Source of the DNA: Duganella aceris
GTDB lineage: Bacteria; Pseudomonadota; Gammaproteobacteria; Burkholderiales; Burkholderiaceae_D
NCBI RefSeq assembly: GCF_011090165.1
Contig: NZ_JAADJT010000003.1
Span: forward strand, 186,001-250,000
Length of the DNA stretch: 64,000 nucleotides
Reading direction: 5' to 3'
Position numbers and translations under genes: made by a program. How positions within the stretch are numbered: position 1 is the stretch's first letter; every line of letters starts with the position of its first letter. Positions 18,491 through 27,846 of this stretch are shown in pieces. The notes beneath the pieces are model-generated. The model worked only from the letters and a program-made list of their open reading frames with translations. It was not told where the DNA came from and searched no databases.

Positions 18491-19324
18491 TCAGAACCAG
18501 TCGTGCCAGACGGGCGTCACGTTGGCCGGCAACGGCGGCAGCAAGGCGAAATCGATGCGCGACTCGCCCGGCGCATGGAAATCGGTGCCGCGCGAGGCCA
18601 GGAAGCCGTAACTGTTCGCCAACTGCGCATACACCGGGTACTGGTCCGGGGTATGGCTGCCGGTCACCACCTCGATGGCGGCGCCGCCCAATTGCTTGAA
18701 TTCGTCGAACAGCTGGCCCTGCGCCAGCTGGCTGAAGCGGTAGCGTCCCGGATGCGCGATGACCGCGATGCCACCGGCGCCACGTATCCAGCCGACGCAA
18801 TCCTCCAAGCTGGCCCAGCAATGCGGCACATAGCCAGGTTTGCCTTCAGACAGGTATTTCTTGAAAACTTCCGGGATGTTCGCACAAATCCCGCTTTCCA
18901 CCAGAAACCGCGCGAAGTGAGTGCGCGACATCAGGTCCGGGTTGCCGACGAACTTCAGCGCGCCCTCGTAGGCGCCCTCGATGCCGGCCAGCGCCAGTTG
19001 CCGCGCGATCTCGCGGCCGCGATTGTCGCGTCCGGAGCGGGTGCAGGCCAGGCCTTCGACCAGCGCGGGGTTACGCTCGTCGATCTGCAATCCGACGATG
19101 TGCACCGTCTCGTTGGCCCAGGTGATCGAAATCTCGACCCCGGTGACGAAGCGCATGCCCTGCGCCTCGGCGGCGGCGCGCGCGGCGGGAATTCCGCCCA
19201 CCTCGTCGTGGTCGGTCAGCGCCCATACGTCGACGCCGGCCTTGCGCGCATGTTCAGCAACAGCGGCCGGGGCCAGTACGCCGTCGGAGACGTTGGAATG
19301 GCAATGCAGATCAACTTTTAACAT
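18491..19324 (-). CDS. PHP-domain phosphoesterase (TrpH/RNase AM-like)
   Basis: 277 residues from MLKVDLHCHSNVSDG, the PHP first motif with metal ligands His7 and His9, followed by ALTDHDEVGG and the C-terminal RGTDFHAPGE. Family members hydrolyse 3',5'-nucleoside bisphosphates and trim RNA 5' ends. An ATG 33 bases upstream is in frame but would precede the conserved start. The association with yciO and trpS is common in proteobacteria. Confidence 0.9.
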   Translation of the reverse strand: MLKVDLHCHSNVSDGVLAPAAVAEHARKAGVDVWALTDHDEVGGIPAARAAAEAQGMRFVTGVEISITWANETVHIVGLQIDERNPALVEGLACTRSGRDNRGREIARQLALAGIEGAYEGALKFVGNPDLMSRTHFARFLVESGICANIPEVFKKYLSEGKPGYVPHCWASLEDCVGWIRGAGGIAVIAHPGRYRFSQLAQGQLFDEFKQLGGAAIEVVTGSHTPDQYPVYAQLANSYGFLASRGTDFHAPGESRIDFALLPPLPANVTPVWHDWF

Positions 19325-19363
19325 GCTGTCATTGTACGCTGATCGGGGATATTTCACTCGGCC

Positions 19364-20248
19364 TTAGCTGCCGAGAAACTCCTCTATCATTTGCGCCAAC
19401 GCGACCGGCTGGTCATGATGCAGCATATGGCCTGCATCGTGGACCATCTTGCAGCGTACGTCGCGCAGGTGCGCCAGGCGCCGCTCCAGTTCGGCGCGCC
19501 CTTCGGCCTTGTCACCCATCCAATCCCACATATTGGTCTGGTCGGCCTCGACCCACAGCACCGGCGCGCTGATCGCCTTCCAGCAAGCCATCACGTCGTC
19601 GACGTGGTACGGCAGCGGGCCGGGATTCTTGTGCAGCGGATCGCCCAGGATTTCCCACTCGCCGGCATCGTTCTGCGCCGCCCAGTGCTGCGACAGAAAG
19701 TCGGCGCGCTCGTCGCTGAGGCGCGGATTGGTCTTTTGCAACCGCGCGGCGACGGCGGCCCGGCTTGGATAGTTGCGCATCTCCGGTTTTTCCAGCAGGC
19801 TGTCCATCCATTTGGCGTATCGTCCCGGCGCCTGCTCCGGCCTGGCGCCGCGCAGGCCGGCGCCCTCCAGGTTGATCAGCTTGCGGATGCGTTCCGGGCG
19901 CGCGCCGGCGTACAGCCCGACCACATTGCCGCCCATGCTGTGCCCCAGCAGGTTGACCGCCTGCTCCGGCGAGTAATGGCGCAGGATGGCGTCCAGGTCC
20001 GCCAGATAGTCGGGGAACCAGTAGGTGTCGGCGGCGGTGCGCTGCGACAGGCCGAAGCCGCGCCAGTCCGGCGCGATCACGTGCCAGTCGCCCTGCAGCG
20101 CATCGACCACGAACTGGAACGAGGCGCCCACGTCCATCCAGCCGTGCAGCATGAACAGCTTGGGCGCGCCGTCGCGGCCCCAGTGGCGCACGTGGCAGCG
20201 CAGGCCGCGGATGGTGAGGAATTCGGAGCGCGAAGGTGTGAGTGTCAT
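19364..20248 (-). CDS. Alpha/beta-fold hydrolase
   Basis: 294 residues. Features: oxyanion-side motif FMLHGWMDVGASFQF, nucleophile elbow LLGHSMGGNVV, acid region VLWVEADQTNMWDW and late His in MVHDAGHMLHHDQP. Close to epoxide-hydrolase or esterase-like singletons; substrate unknown. The start is taken at the ATG giving MTLTPSRSEF; the longer upstream frame is unlikely. The intergenic space to the next plus-strand gene is 141 bases and holds divergent promoters that I cannot delimit. Confidence 0.88.
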   Translation of the reverse strand: MTLTPSRSEFLTIRGLRCHVRHWGRDGAPKLFMLHGWMDVGASFQFVVDALQGDWHVIAPDWRGFGLSQRTAADTYWFPDYLADLDAILRHYSPEQAVNLLGHSMGGNVVGLYAGARPERIRKLINLEGAGLRGARPEQAPGRYAKWMDSLLEKPEMRNYPSRAAVAARLQKTNPRLSDERADFLSQHWAAQNDAGEWEILGDPLHKNPGPLPYHVDDVMACWKAISAPVLWVEADQTNMWDWMGDKAEGRAELERRLAHLRDVRCKMVHDAGHMLHHDQPVALAQMIEEFLGS

Positions 20249-20389
20249 GGTTGAACCTTGAAAATACGGCAGGCGGCGCAATATCCAAGCATTGCTGGCC
20301 GCAAAGTAAAATAATAGCACGACCGTTCGATAGCTGCGCAAGCGTAAAATAGCGCATCCCGCCGCACTCTGCATTCAACGAAGGTTCCA

Positions 20390-20914
20390 ATGTCAATATA
20401 TCAACTGGGCGATCACGTACCCGAGATCGATGCATCGTCGTTTGTCGCCGACAGCGCCAGCGTCATCGGCAAAGTCACGCTGCGCGCCAACACCACGGTG
20501 TGGTTCGGCGCCAGCCTGCGCGGCGACAACGAACGCATCACCATCGGTGAAAACAGTAATGTACAGGAAGGCACGGTGATGCACACCGACATGGGCTACC
20601 CGCTCGACATCGGCAAGAACGTCACCATCGGCCACCAGGCCATGCTGCACGGCTGCACCATCGGCGATGGCGCGCTGGTCGGCATCCAGGCGGTGATCCT
20701 GAACGGCGCCAGGATCGGCAAGGGCTGCCTGGTCGGCGCCGGCGCGCTGGTGACCGAAGGCAAGGAATTCCCGAACTATTCGCTGATCATCGGCGCCCCG
20801 GCCAAGGCGGTGCGCCAGCTGACGCCGGAGGAAGTCGCCGGCCTGGCCGACGCGGCCGACAGCTATGTCAAACGCGGCCAACTGTTCAAGACGCAACTCA
20901 AAAAGATTGGATAA
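20390..20914 (+). CDS. Gamma-carbonic-anhydrase-like left-handed beta-helix protein
   Basis: 174 residues with hexapeptide-repeat periodicity ([46 protein letters not shown]). His residues in VMHTD, IGHQ and LHGC correspond to the zinc ligands of the YrdA/Cam family. The trimeric fold is certain enough; carbonic anhydrase activity is not proven for this subgroup. The stop is four bases before hslO, so the two are cotranscribed. Confidence 0.9.
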   Translation: MSIYQLGDHVPEIDASSFVADSASVIGKVTLRANTTVWFGASLRGDNERITIGENSNVQEGTVMHTDMGYPLDIGKNVTIGHQAMLHGCTIGDGALVGIQAVILNGARIGKGCLVGAGALVTEGKEFPNYSLIIGAPAKAVRQLTPEEVAGLADAADSYVKRGQLFKTQLKKIG

Positions 20915-20918
20915 CACA

Positions 20919-21878
20919 ATGAGCATTACCCCCCTCATCGCCCAGGACACGCTGCAGAAATTCATCTTCGACAACGCCGCCGTGCGCGGCGAGCTGATCG
21001 ATATCTCCGCCACCTGGCGCGAAGTGCTGTCGCACCACGACTACCCTACCCCGGTCAAGAAACTGCTGGGCGAGATGGTCGCGGCGGCCGCGCTGCTGTC
21101 GGCCAATCTGAAGTTCAACGGCTCGATCATCATGCAGATCCACGGCGACGGTCCGCTGCGCCTGCTGGTGGTCGAATGCGATGCCGACCTGCGCCTGCGC
21201 GCCACCGCCAAGCTGGATCCCGAGGCGGTGATCGCCGACGACGCCAAGCTGCCGTCGCTGCTGAACGCGACCGGCAAGGGCCGCTTCGTCATCACGCTCG
21301 ATCCGGCCGACAAGATGCCCGGCCAGCAGCCCTACCAGGGCATCGTGCCGCTGGACGGCGAATCGGTGGCGACCGTGATTGAAAACTATATGCTGCGTTC
21401 GGAACAGCTGGACACCAAGCTGTGGCTGGCGGCGGACGACAACGTCTCGCGCGGGCTGCTGCTGCAAAAGCTGCCGGACCACGGCGGCACCACCGGCGCG
21501 GCGCCGCTGAGCGCGGACGAGGCGCTGGAAACCTGGAACCGCGCCGTGATCCTCGGCTCGACCTTGAAGGAGCAGGAGTTGCTGGACACCGGCATCGATG
21601 TGCTGATGCAGCGCCTGTTCTGGGAAGAGACGATCCGCGTGTTCGAGCCGCTGCACCCGGTGTTCCACTGCACCTGCACGCGTGAAAAGGTCGGCAATAT
21701 GCTGAAGATGCTGGGCCGCGAAGAAGTCGACAGCGTGCTGGCGGAGCACGGCCATGTCGGCGTCAACTGCGACTTCTGCGGCCAGCACTACGACTACGAC
21801 AAGGTCGACTGCGCGCAGCTATTCGCCACCGACGCCCCGGTCGAAGTATTGATCGCGCCGAGCGACGTCAAGCACTGA
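20919..21878 (+). CDS. hslO: Redox-regulated chaperone Hsp33
   Basis: 319 residues from MSITPLIAQDTLQKF. The C-terminal zinc redox switch is intact: FHCTCTREKV and NCDFCGQHY provide the CxC and CxxC cysteines. A holdase activated by oxidation plus unfolding, in the cytoplasm. Its last 11 bases overlap the end of the convergent minus-strand transporter gene. Confidence 0.97.
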   Translation: MSITPLIAQDTLQKFIFDNAAVRGELIDISATWREVLSHHDYPTPVKKLLGEMVAAAALLSANLKFNGSIIMQIHGDGPLRLLVVECDADLRLRATAKLDPEAVIADDAKLPSLLNATGKGRFVITLDPADKMPGQQPYQGIVPLDGESVATVIENYMLRSEQLDTKLWLAADDNVSRGLLLQKLPDHGGTTGAAPLSADEALETWNRAVILGSTLKEQELLDTGIDVLMQRLFWEETIRVFEPLHPVFHCTCTREKVGNMLKMLGREEVDSVLAEHGHVGVNCDFCGQHYDYDKVDCAQLFATDAPVEVLIAPSDVKH

Positions 21879-22842
21879 TCCGCCGCCGCGCGTAGCGCTG
21901 CGCCAGCACGGCGCAGAGCATCAGCTGCAGCTGGTGGAACAACATCAGCGGCAGCACCACGGCGCCCAGCGCGCCGCCGGCGAACAGCACCTTGGCCATC
22001 GGCACGCCGCTGGCCATGCTTTTCTTGGAGCCGCAGAACACGATGGCGATGCGGTCCTCGCGGTTGAAGCCGAGGCGCCGCGCCAGCTGCGCGCTGATGG
22101 TCACCACCAGGGCCAGCAGGATCGTATCGATCAGCAGCAATCCGCCCAAGGTCTGCCACGACAGTTGCGACCACAAGCCCTGCCCGACCGCCTCGCTGAA
22201 GGCGGTGTACACCACCAGCAAGATCGAACCCTGATCCACCAGCCGCGTCAGCATCTTGTTGCGCTCGACCCAGGCGCCGATCCAGCGCCGCGCCACCTGG
22301 CCGGCGACGAACGGCAGCAGCAACTGGGCGCAGATCTGCAACGCCGAATCCAGCGACGAGCCGCCCTTCATCTGCGCCGTGGTCAGCAGGCCGACCAGCA
22401 ACGGCGTTAAAAATATCCCCAACAGATTGGACGCCGACGCGCTGCACATCGCCGCCGGCACATTGCCGCGCGCCGCCGCCGTGAAGGCGATCGACGATTG
22501 CACGGTGGACGGCAGCATGCAGACGAACAGGATCCCCAGATACAGATCCGGCGTCACCAGCGGCATCAGCAGCGGCTTCAGCGCCAGCCCCAGCAGCGGG
22601 AACAGCGCGAAGGTGCACAGCAGCACCAGCAAATGCAAGCGCCAATGGGTGATGCCGGCGATCACCGCCTCGCGCGAAAGCTTGGCGCCGTGCAGAAAGA
22701 ACAGCAAGCTCACCGCGATGTGGGTGACATCGTTGAAGAGCACCGCACCCCGGCCGCTGCTCGGGAAAAAACTGGCCGCGATGACCGTCGCGATCATCGC
22801 CAGCGTAAAGTTGTCAGGCAAAAAACGGGGACGCGATCTCAT
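21868..22842 (-). CDS. Bile acid:sodium symporter family protein (SBF-like/Rch1 type)
   Basis: 324 residues with about nine or ten hydrophobic segments, opening RSRPRFLPDNFTLAM and containing FFLHGAKLSREAVIAG, MLPSTVQSSIAFTAAARGN and FCGSKKSMASGVPMAK, all hallmarks of the SBF-like family. The substrate is unknown. The start is the ATG that overlaps by four bases (ATGA) the stop of the lipoprotein gene upstream on the same strand. Confidence 0.9.
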   Translation of the reverse strand: MRSRPRFLPDNFTLAMIATVIAASFFPSSGRGAVLFNDVTHIAVSLLFFLHGAKLSREAVIAGITHWRLHLLVLLCTFALFPLLGLALKPLLMPLVTPDLYLGILFVCMLPSTVQSSIAFTAAARGNVPAAMCSASASNLLGIFLTPLLVGLLTTAQMKGGSSLDSALQICAQLLLPFVAGQVARRWIGAWVERNKMLTRLVDQGSILLVVYTAFSEAVGQGLWSQLSWQTLGGLLLIDTILLALVVTISAQLARRLGFNREDRIAIVFCGSKKSMASGVPMAKVLFAGGALGAVVLPLMLFHQLQLMLCAVLAQRYARRRISA

Positions 22843-23150
22843 TTTTTCGGACACTTCACTTCCAACACATCGATGGTGCCGACCGTCTTGGCCATCGTCG
22901 CGCTGCGCACCAGGTCGACGCGCTCGATGCAACTGGTCTGCACCAACGGCAAACGATCGTAGGTCCGGGTGCAGCTGATCACCGCGTCGGCGCCGCCGCC
23001 GCAAAAAAATCCCTCGGTCTGCATGCGCACCAACGCCTGGTCCATCGGCATGCCGGGCTGGATGGTCCGGTTGACGAAATTCCCCAACCGCGACTGGTCG
23101 ACAGTGGAACAGCCCGCCAGCAGCAAGGCCAGCATCAAAAATCTGCGCAT
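22839..23150 (-). CDS. Small lipoprotein of unknown function
   Basis: 103 residues. MRRFLMLALLLAGCS is a lipoprotein signal with lipobox LLAGC. The mature part contains Cys residues at spacing suggesting disulfides (FFCGGG, ISCTRTYD, TSCIERV, EVKCPKK). No family recognised. Translationally coupled to the SBF-like transporter downstream. Confidence 0.78.
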   Translation of the reverse strand: MRRFLMLALLLAGCSTVDQSRLGNFVNRTIQPGMPMDQALVRMQTEGFFCGGGADAVISCTRTYDRLPLVQTSCIERVDLVRSATMAKTVGTIDVLEVKCPKK

Positions 23151-23264
23151 CGTAAATCTCCTTAATTCCAGCCAACAGTGTAACGCATGGTCATCAAGCC
23201 GTAACACTTGCTCCCTAATATGCGGGGCGTTGCTATTCCCTCAAACTGGTTTTCAAGGCAAAAC

Positions 23265-25643
23265 ATGAACAAGAAATTTTCCGCCGTCTGCTTCGCCGCG
23301 CTGAGCTTCCCGATGCTGGCGATGGCCGCCAATGTGGCCGCCGCCGTGGCCGACATGGCCGACACCCCGGCCGCCGAGGTCGAAGCGGCCGCCGCCGCCG
23401 CGCCGATGGCCGTGGTCGAAGTCGCGACCCGCAAGACCCGCTCCTCGGTCGACCTGACCAAGGACGACATGCAGAAGATCCTGCCCGGCATCAACCCGCT
23501 GAAGGCGCTGCAAACCCTGCCGGGCGTCAGCTTCCAGACCGCCGACCCGTGGGGCAACAACGAACAAAACCTGTCGCTGTTCATCCACGGCTTCAGCGGC
23601 CCGCAGCTGGGCTACACCATGGACGGCGTGCCGCTGGGCGACCAGCAATACGGCAACTACAACGGCCTGTCGCCGCAGCGCGCCGTCATCAGCGAGAACG
23701 TCGGCCGCGTGATCCTGTCGTCGGGCGCCGGCGACCTGTCGACCGCATCGACCAGCAACCTCGGCGGCACCATCGAAACCTTCTCCGCCAACCCGCTGGC
23801 CAGCCGCAACCTGGCGGTGCAGCAGACCGTCGGCAGCTACAAGACCTCGCGCACCTACCTGCGCTACGACACCGGCAACTTCGGCGACGGCAGCAGCGCC
23901 TACATCTCCGGCGTGCACCACGAGCAGAAGGCGTGGGACTTCCAGGGCCGCCAGGGCGGAGACCAGATCAACGCCAAGTACGTCAACAACAGCAGCCTGG
24001 GCAAGCTGACGCTGTTCGTCGACTACTCGGACAAGATCGAACCGAACGAAGACAGCACCGTGCGCTCGGCCACCGAGAAGTACCAGCCGTACACGCGTCC
24101 GTTCATGTACCCGAACTTCCAGCAAGCCTTGTCCTACCTGTCGCCGACCGGCGGCACGCCTGCGGCCGAAGGCAACAACTACCGCAACTACTACAGCGAC
24201 GCGCAGCGCACCGACTACCTGACCTACGCCAAGTTCGACATGAACCTCGGCGAGTCGACCACCTGGTCGAACCAGGTCTACTACCACAACGACGACGGCG
24301 TCGGCGTGGTCGCCGGCCCGATCGGCGTCGCCGGCTTGCCGGCGCTGTTCGCGGTGTATTTCCCGGGCCAGAACCTGAAGCAGGTGTTCGGCAATTCCGG
24401 CTACGCCACCCGCACCACCGAATACGTCATCAACCGCAACGGCTGGCTGTCGACGCTGAACACCGAGTTCGGCGACCACAAGCTGCAGGCCGGCCTGTGG
24501 CTGGAACACAACCGCTCGTCGGCGTACCGCCGCTGGTACGCGCTGGACGTCAACAACCCAAGCTCGCCGTACGACCGTCCGAGCAATCCGCTGATCACGC
24601 AATACGGCAGCGAGATCGACAACAAGGTCGCCCAGATCCATCTGCAGGATGAATGGCGCGTGCGTCCGGACCTGGCGCTGCAAGCCGGCTTCAAGTCCAG
24701 CCTGCAATTCGCCGACGGCCAGTTCCCGGTACAGCCCAAGGCCGGCGCGATCGCCAACGGCTCGCTGGCGCTGCCGGTGGGTGAGATCATCACCAAGAAA
24801 TGGTTCCTGCCGCAAGCCGGCGCGCGCTGGGACATCACCGCGCAAGACCAGATGTTCGTCAACGTGCAGAAGAACATGCGCCAGTTCGTCACCTACGGCG
24901 GCGGCGGCGCCTCGCCGTGGAGCCTGGCGAGCCAGCAAGCGTTCGACCTGTTCCGCGACACCGCCAAGCCGGAAACCTCGGTCACCTATGAAGCCGGCCT
25001 GCGCAGCAGCCACCAGCTGAACATGGGCGCGGTCACCGCCTTTGACGGCCAGGTCAACCTGTACCACGTCGACTTCAAGGATCGCCTGCTGACCATCAGC
25101 CCGACGCCGGTGATTTCGTCGATTATCGGCGGCAACCCGCTGCTGGCCAACGTCGGCAGCGTCAAGACCGACGGCATCGACTTGTCGGGCACGGTGCACT
25201 TCGGGCGCGGCTTCTCGTTCTACAACGCGCTGTCGTACAACCACTCGACCTACCAGGACAACTACCTGAACGGCAAGGACGTGGTCGCCACAGCCGGCAA
25301 GGCCGTGCCGGGCAGCCCGGAGTGGATGAACAAATTCGTCGCCACCGCCACCGTGGCCGACACCGAGTTCCAGCTGATCGGCGACTACGTCGGCAAGCGC
25401 TACGCCACCTACACCAACGACCTCAGCGTGCCGAGCTATTTCCTGATGAGCCTGGGCGTATCGGGCAAGCTGCCGTTCCTGAACGGCGGCTGGGTCAAGA
25501 ACGCGCGCTACCGTTTGAACGTCAGCAACCTCGCCGATCGCGCAGGCAGTTTGAATGTGGTGGTCGGCGCGGCCAGCGGGACTTACAATACATTCCCGAT
25601 TGCACCACGTCAGGGCTTCCTGACTTTGATGGCGGACTTCTGA
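23265..25643 (+). CDS. TonB-dependent outer membrane receptor
   Basis: 792 residues from MNKKFSAVCF; signal peptide ending PMLAMAA. Plug-domain features: LTKDDMQKILPGINPLKALQ, then SLFIHGFSGPQLGYTMDGVP and STSNLGGTIETFSANPL. The barrel ends with an aromatic residue (TLMADF). It is followed with a one-base overlap (TGATG) by a Tat-exported glycerophosphodiesterase, which suggests uptake of a phosphodiester or its product, but the ligand is inference. No Fur box was seen upstream. Confidence 0.92.
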   Translation: MNKKFSAVCFAALSFPMLAMAANVAAAVADMADTPAAEVEAAAAAAPMAVVEVATRKTRSSVDLTKDDMQKILPGINPLKALQTLPGVSFQTADPWGNNEQNLSLFIHGFSGPQLGYTMDGVPLGDQQYGNYNGLSPQRAVISENVGRVILSSGAGDLSTASTSNLGGTIETFSANPLASRNLAVQQTVGSYKTSRTYLRYDTGNFGDGSSAYISGVHHEQKAWDFQGRQGGDQINAKYVNNSSLGKLTLFVDYSDKIEPNEDSTVRSATEKYQPYTRPFMYPNFQQALSYLSPTGGTPAAEGNNYRNYYSDAQRTDYLTYAKFDMNLGESTTWSNQVYYHNDDGVGVVAGPIGVAGLPALFAVYFPGQNLKQVFGNSGYATRTTEYVINRNGWLSTLNTEFGDHKLQAGLWLEHNRSSAYRRWYALDVNNPSSPYDRPSNPLITQYGSEIDNKVAQIHLQDEWRVRPDLALQAGFKSSLQFADGQFPVQPKAGAIANGSLALPVGEIITKKWFLPQAGARWDITAQDQMFVNVQKNMRQFVTYGGGGASPWSLASQQAFDLFRDTAKPETSVTYEAGLRSSHQLNMGAVTAFDGQVNLYHVDFKDRLLTISPTPVISSIIGGNPLLANVGSVKTDGIDLSGTVHFGRGFSFYNALSYNHSTYQDNYLNGKDVVATAGKAVPGSPEWMNKFVATATVADTEFQLIGDYVGKRYATYTNDLSVPSYFLMSLGVSGKLPFLNGGWVKNARYRLNVSNLADRAGSLNVVVGAASGTYNTFPIAPRQGFLTLMADF

Positions 25644-26833
25644 TGACCAATCTTTATTTACCTTCGCGCCTGTCGCGCCGCGGCTTCATTCAAACGGCGG
25701 CGGTGGCCGCCGGCGCCTCGCTGCTGATGCCGGCCTCGGCGCTGGCGGCGGCGGCAGCGGCCGCGCCCGCCACGCCCGACCTGTCCGGCCTGCCGGGCAT
25801 CGCCCCGGTCGGCGCCGGGCCGAAGACGCCGCTGGTGTTCGGCCATCGCGGCTCGAGCGCGCTGCGTCCGGAGCACACGCTGGCGTCGTACGCCAAGGCG
25901 ATCGCCGACGGCGCCGACTATGTCGAGCCGGACCTGGTCAGCACCAAGGACGGCGTGCTGGTGGCGCGGCATGAAGCCTTCCTGAGCGAGACCACCGACG
26001 TCGCCAGCCGCCCGGAGTTCGCCGGCCGCCGCACCCGCAAGACCATCGACGGCGAAACGCACGAAGGCTGGTTCGTCGACGACTTCACGCTGGCCGAGCT
26101 GAAAACGCTGCGCGCCATCGAACGCATCCCGGCCTACCGTCCGGGCAGCGCGCAGTACAACGGCATGTTCCAGGTGCAGACGTTCGAAGAGATCATCGAC
26201 TTCGTCGCGGCCGAAGCGGCGGCGCGCGGGCGCATCATCGGGCTGGTGCCGGAGCTCAAGCACTCGACCTACTTCGCCAGCGTCGGCTTGCCGCTGGAGG
26301 ACCGCTTCCTGGCGATCCTCGGCGCGCACGACTACACGCGGCGCAATCCGGTCGAGATCCAATCGTTCGAAGTGGCCAACCTGAAATACCTGCGCGGCAA
26401 GCTGGGCCAGCGCGCCAACCTGCGGCTGATGCAGCTGGTGATCGGCGAGAACGTGCGTCCGGTGGACGTCGCGGCGGCGGGCGGCACGCTGACCTTCGCG
26501 CAGATGTGCACGCCGGCCGGCCTGCGCGAGATCGCGCAATACGCCGACGTGGTGGCGCCGCCGACGCGCTCGATCATCCCGTTGAAGAAGGACGGCAGCC
26601 TGGCCGCGCCGAGTTCGATCGTCGACGACGCGCACAAGGCGGGCCTGCGGATCGAACCGTGGACCTTCCGTCCGGAGAACCACTTCCTGGCGGCGGACTT
26701 CCGCAACGGCGCCGGCGACACCGCGCGCAACGAAGCCGGCTCGATCGCCGAGATCAAGCGCTACGTCGCCACCGGCCTGGACGGCTTCTTCACCGACGAC
26801 CCGGCCCTGGGCCGCGCCGCCGTCGGCGCCTGA
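25643..26833 (+). CDS. Tat-exported glycerophosphodiester phosphodiesterase
   Basis: 396 residues. SRRGFIQTAAVAAGASLL is a Tat signal and cleavage is likely near ASALAA. The GDPD domain shows FGHRGSSALRPEHT, DYVEPDLVSTKDG and ARHEAFL, with the catalytic His and Glu residues of the GlpQ family. The substrate would be glycerophosphodiesters outside the inner membrane, releasing glycerol 3-phosphate. Its start codon overlaps the receptor stop, so the two are translationally coupled. Confidence 0.93.
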   Translation: MTNLYLPSRLSRRGFIQTAAVAAGASLLMPASALAAAAAAAPATPDLSGLPGIAPVGAGPKTPLVFGHRGSSALRPEHTLASYAKAIADGADYVEPDLVSTKDGVLVARHEAFLSETTDVASRPEFAGRRTRKTIDGETHEGWFVDDFTLAELKTLRAIERIPAYRPGSAQYNGMFQVQTFEEIIDFVAAEAAARGRIIGLVPELKHSTYFASVGLPLEDRFLAILGAHDYTRRNPVEIQSFEVANLKYLRGKLGQRANLRLMQLVIGENVRPVDVAAAGGTLTFAQMCTPAGLREIAQYADVVAPPTRSIIPLKKDGSLAAPSSIVDDAHKAGLRIEPWTFRPENHFLAADFRNGAGDTARNEAGSIAEIKRYVATGLDGFFTDDPALGRAAVGA

Positions 26834-26837
26834 AAAC

Positions 26838-26927
26838 TCCGGGGTCAGAGCTAAAAACTGGACACGGGCTCGACCGTAGCCTGCGCTACGGTCGAGCCCG
26901 TGTCCAGTTTTTAGCTCTGACCCCGGA
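26838..26927. repeat. 90-bp near-perfect palindrome, copy 1
   Basis: Two exact 43-base arms (26838-26880 and 26885-26927) around the loop CTGC. The arms begin TCCGGGGTCAGAGC and contain CTGGACACGGGCTCGACC. It lies between the convergent ends of the phosphodiesterase and the isochorismatase-family gene. An RNA from either strand would fold into a very long hairpin, so it may act as a two-way terminator. It is identical to copy 2 except for one loop base. Confidence 0.97.
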
Positions 26928-26932
26928 TTGTC

Positions 26933-27721
26933 TTATTTCTTTTCCAGCTGCCGCAGCACTTCCTCGGTGCTGTACACCGCGTTGGCGATGTAGCGGAAAT
27001 TGACCAGCGCGCTCAGATAGCCGTCGCCGTCCGGCAGTTTCGGACCGGCCACGGCATCGCGCACCACCGCCACTTCGAAGCCGCGCTCCAGGAATTCACG
27101 CAGGTGCGACTCCACGCACAGGTTGGAGGCCATGCCGGTCAGGATGATCTTGTCGATCCCCTGTTTGCGCAGCTGTAGCATCAGGTCGTTGCTCTGCGGC
27201 CCGTACAACTTGTGCGGCGCGGCGATCACGGTGGCGCCGTCTTCGATGTATTGCTTGAACTCGGGCATGAAATCGGCGCCGGAATCGCGGAAGCCGTCCA
27301 GCGTCAGCGCGCCCTTGCGGTCGAACAGGTGGAACTGGTGCTGATAGGTCTCTGCCGGAGCACCGAATTTCCATTTGTGGTCGTGCGGATAGTAGTAGTG
27401 CGGTGAGATCGCCACCACCACACCGGCCTTCTTGCTCGCGGCAAACAGTTGCTGGAGATGCGGCACCAGCTTCTGCTCGGTGACGCTCTCGCCGAAGACC
27501 GGCCAGCCGGCGCCCTTGGCGCTCATGAAGTCGATCTGCGGATCGATCACCACCATCGCGGTGCGCGACAGATCCCAGGTGAAGTTCGACGGCGGCAGCG
27601 CGGGCTTGGCCGGGTTCTCGTACGCCGGGTTGGCGGCGGCGGCGTGATTCATCGACAGGCCGGCGCCGAAGGCGAAGGCGGCGGCGACGGCGAGGCGGGC
27701 AGACAGGGACTGGATGTTCAT
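26933..27721 (-). CDS. Exported isochorismatase-family cysteine hydrolase
   Basis: 262 residues. The start is taken at the second of two adjacent ATGs because GGAG is then six bases away. The N terminus is a Sec signal (LAVAAAFAFGAGLS...NHAAAA). The hydrolase domain shows MVVIDPQIDFM with catalytic Asp and TGMASNLCVESHLREF with the likely nucleophile Cys. Most family members are cytoplasmic amidases or isochorismatases; export is unusual. It is divergent from an AraC regulator, and its 3' end abuts palindrome copy 1. Confidence 0.88.
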   Translation of the reverse strand: MNIQSLSARLAVAAAFAFGAGLSMNHAAAANPAYENPAKPALPPSNFTWDLSRTAMVVIDPQIDFMSAKGAGWPVFGESVTEQKLVPHLQQLFAASKKAGVVVAISPHYYYPHDHKWKFGAPAETYQHQFHLFDRKGALTLDGFRDSGADFMPEFKQYIEDGATVIAAPHKLYGPQSNDLMLQLRKQGIDKIILTGMASNLCVESHLREFLERGFEVAVVRDAVAGPKLPDGDGYLSALVNFRYIANAVYSTEEVLRQLEKK

Positions 27722-27846
27722 CATGTACTCCGGTTCGGTGGGTGAGGACGCCACGATAGACGTGTCGCGGTCTGCAATGGTTCGCCGCAGGTTCGCTTTC
27801 GTCCCGACGGCGGACGAAAGCGGTCACGCCGGGGTACACTGCTCGC

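Noticed and set aside
26506..27003. Small gene spanning palindrome copy 1
   Set aside because: The frame is an off-frame read of the phosphodiesterase gene followed by the palindrome; peptides derived from the repeat recur at copy 2.
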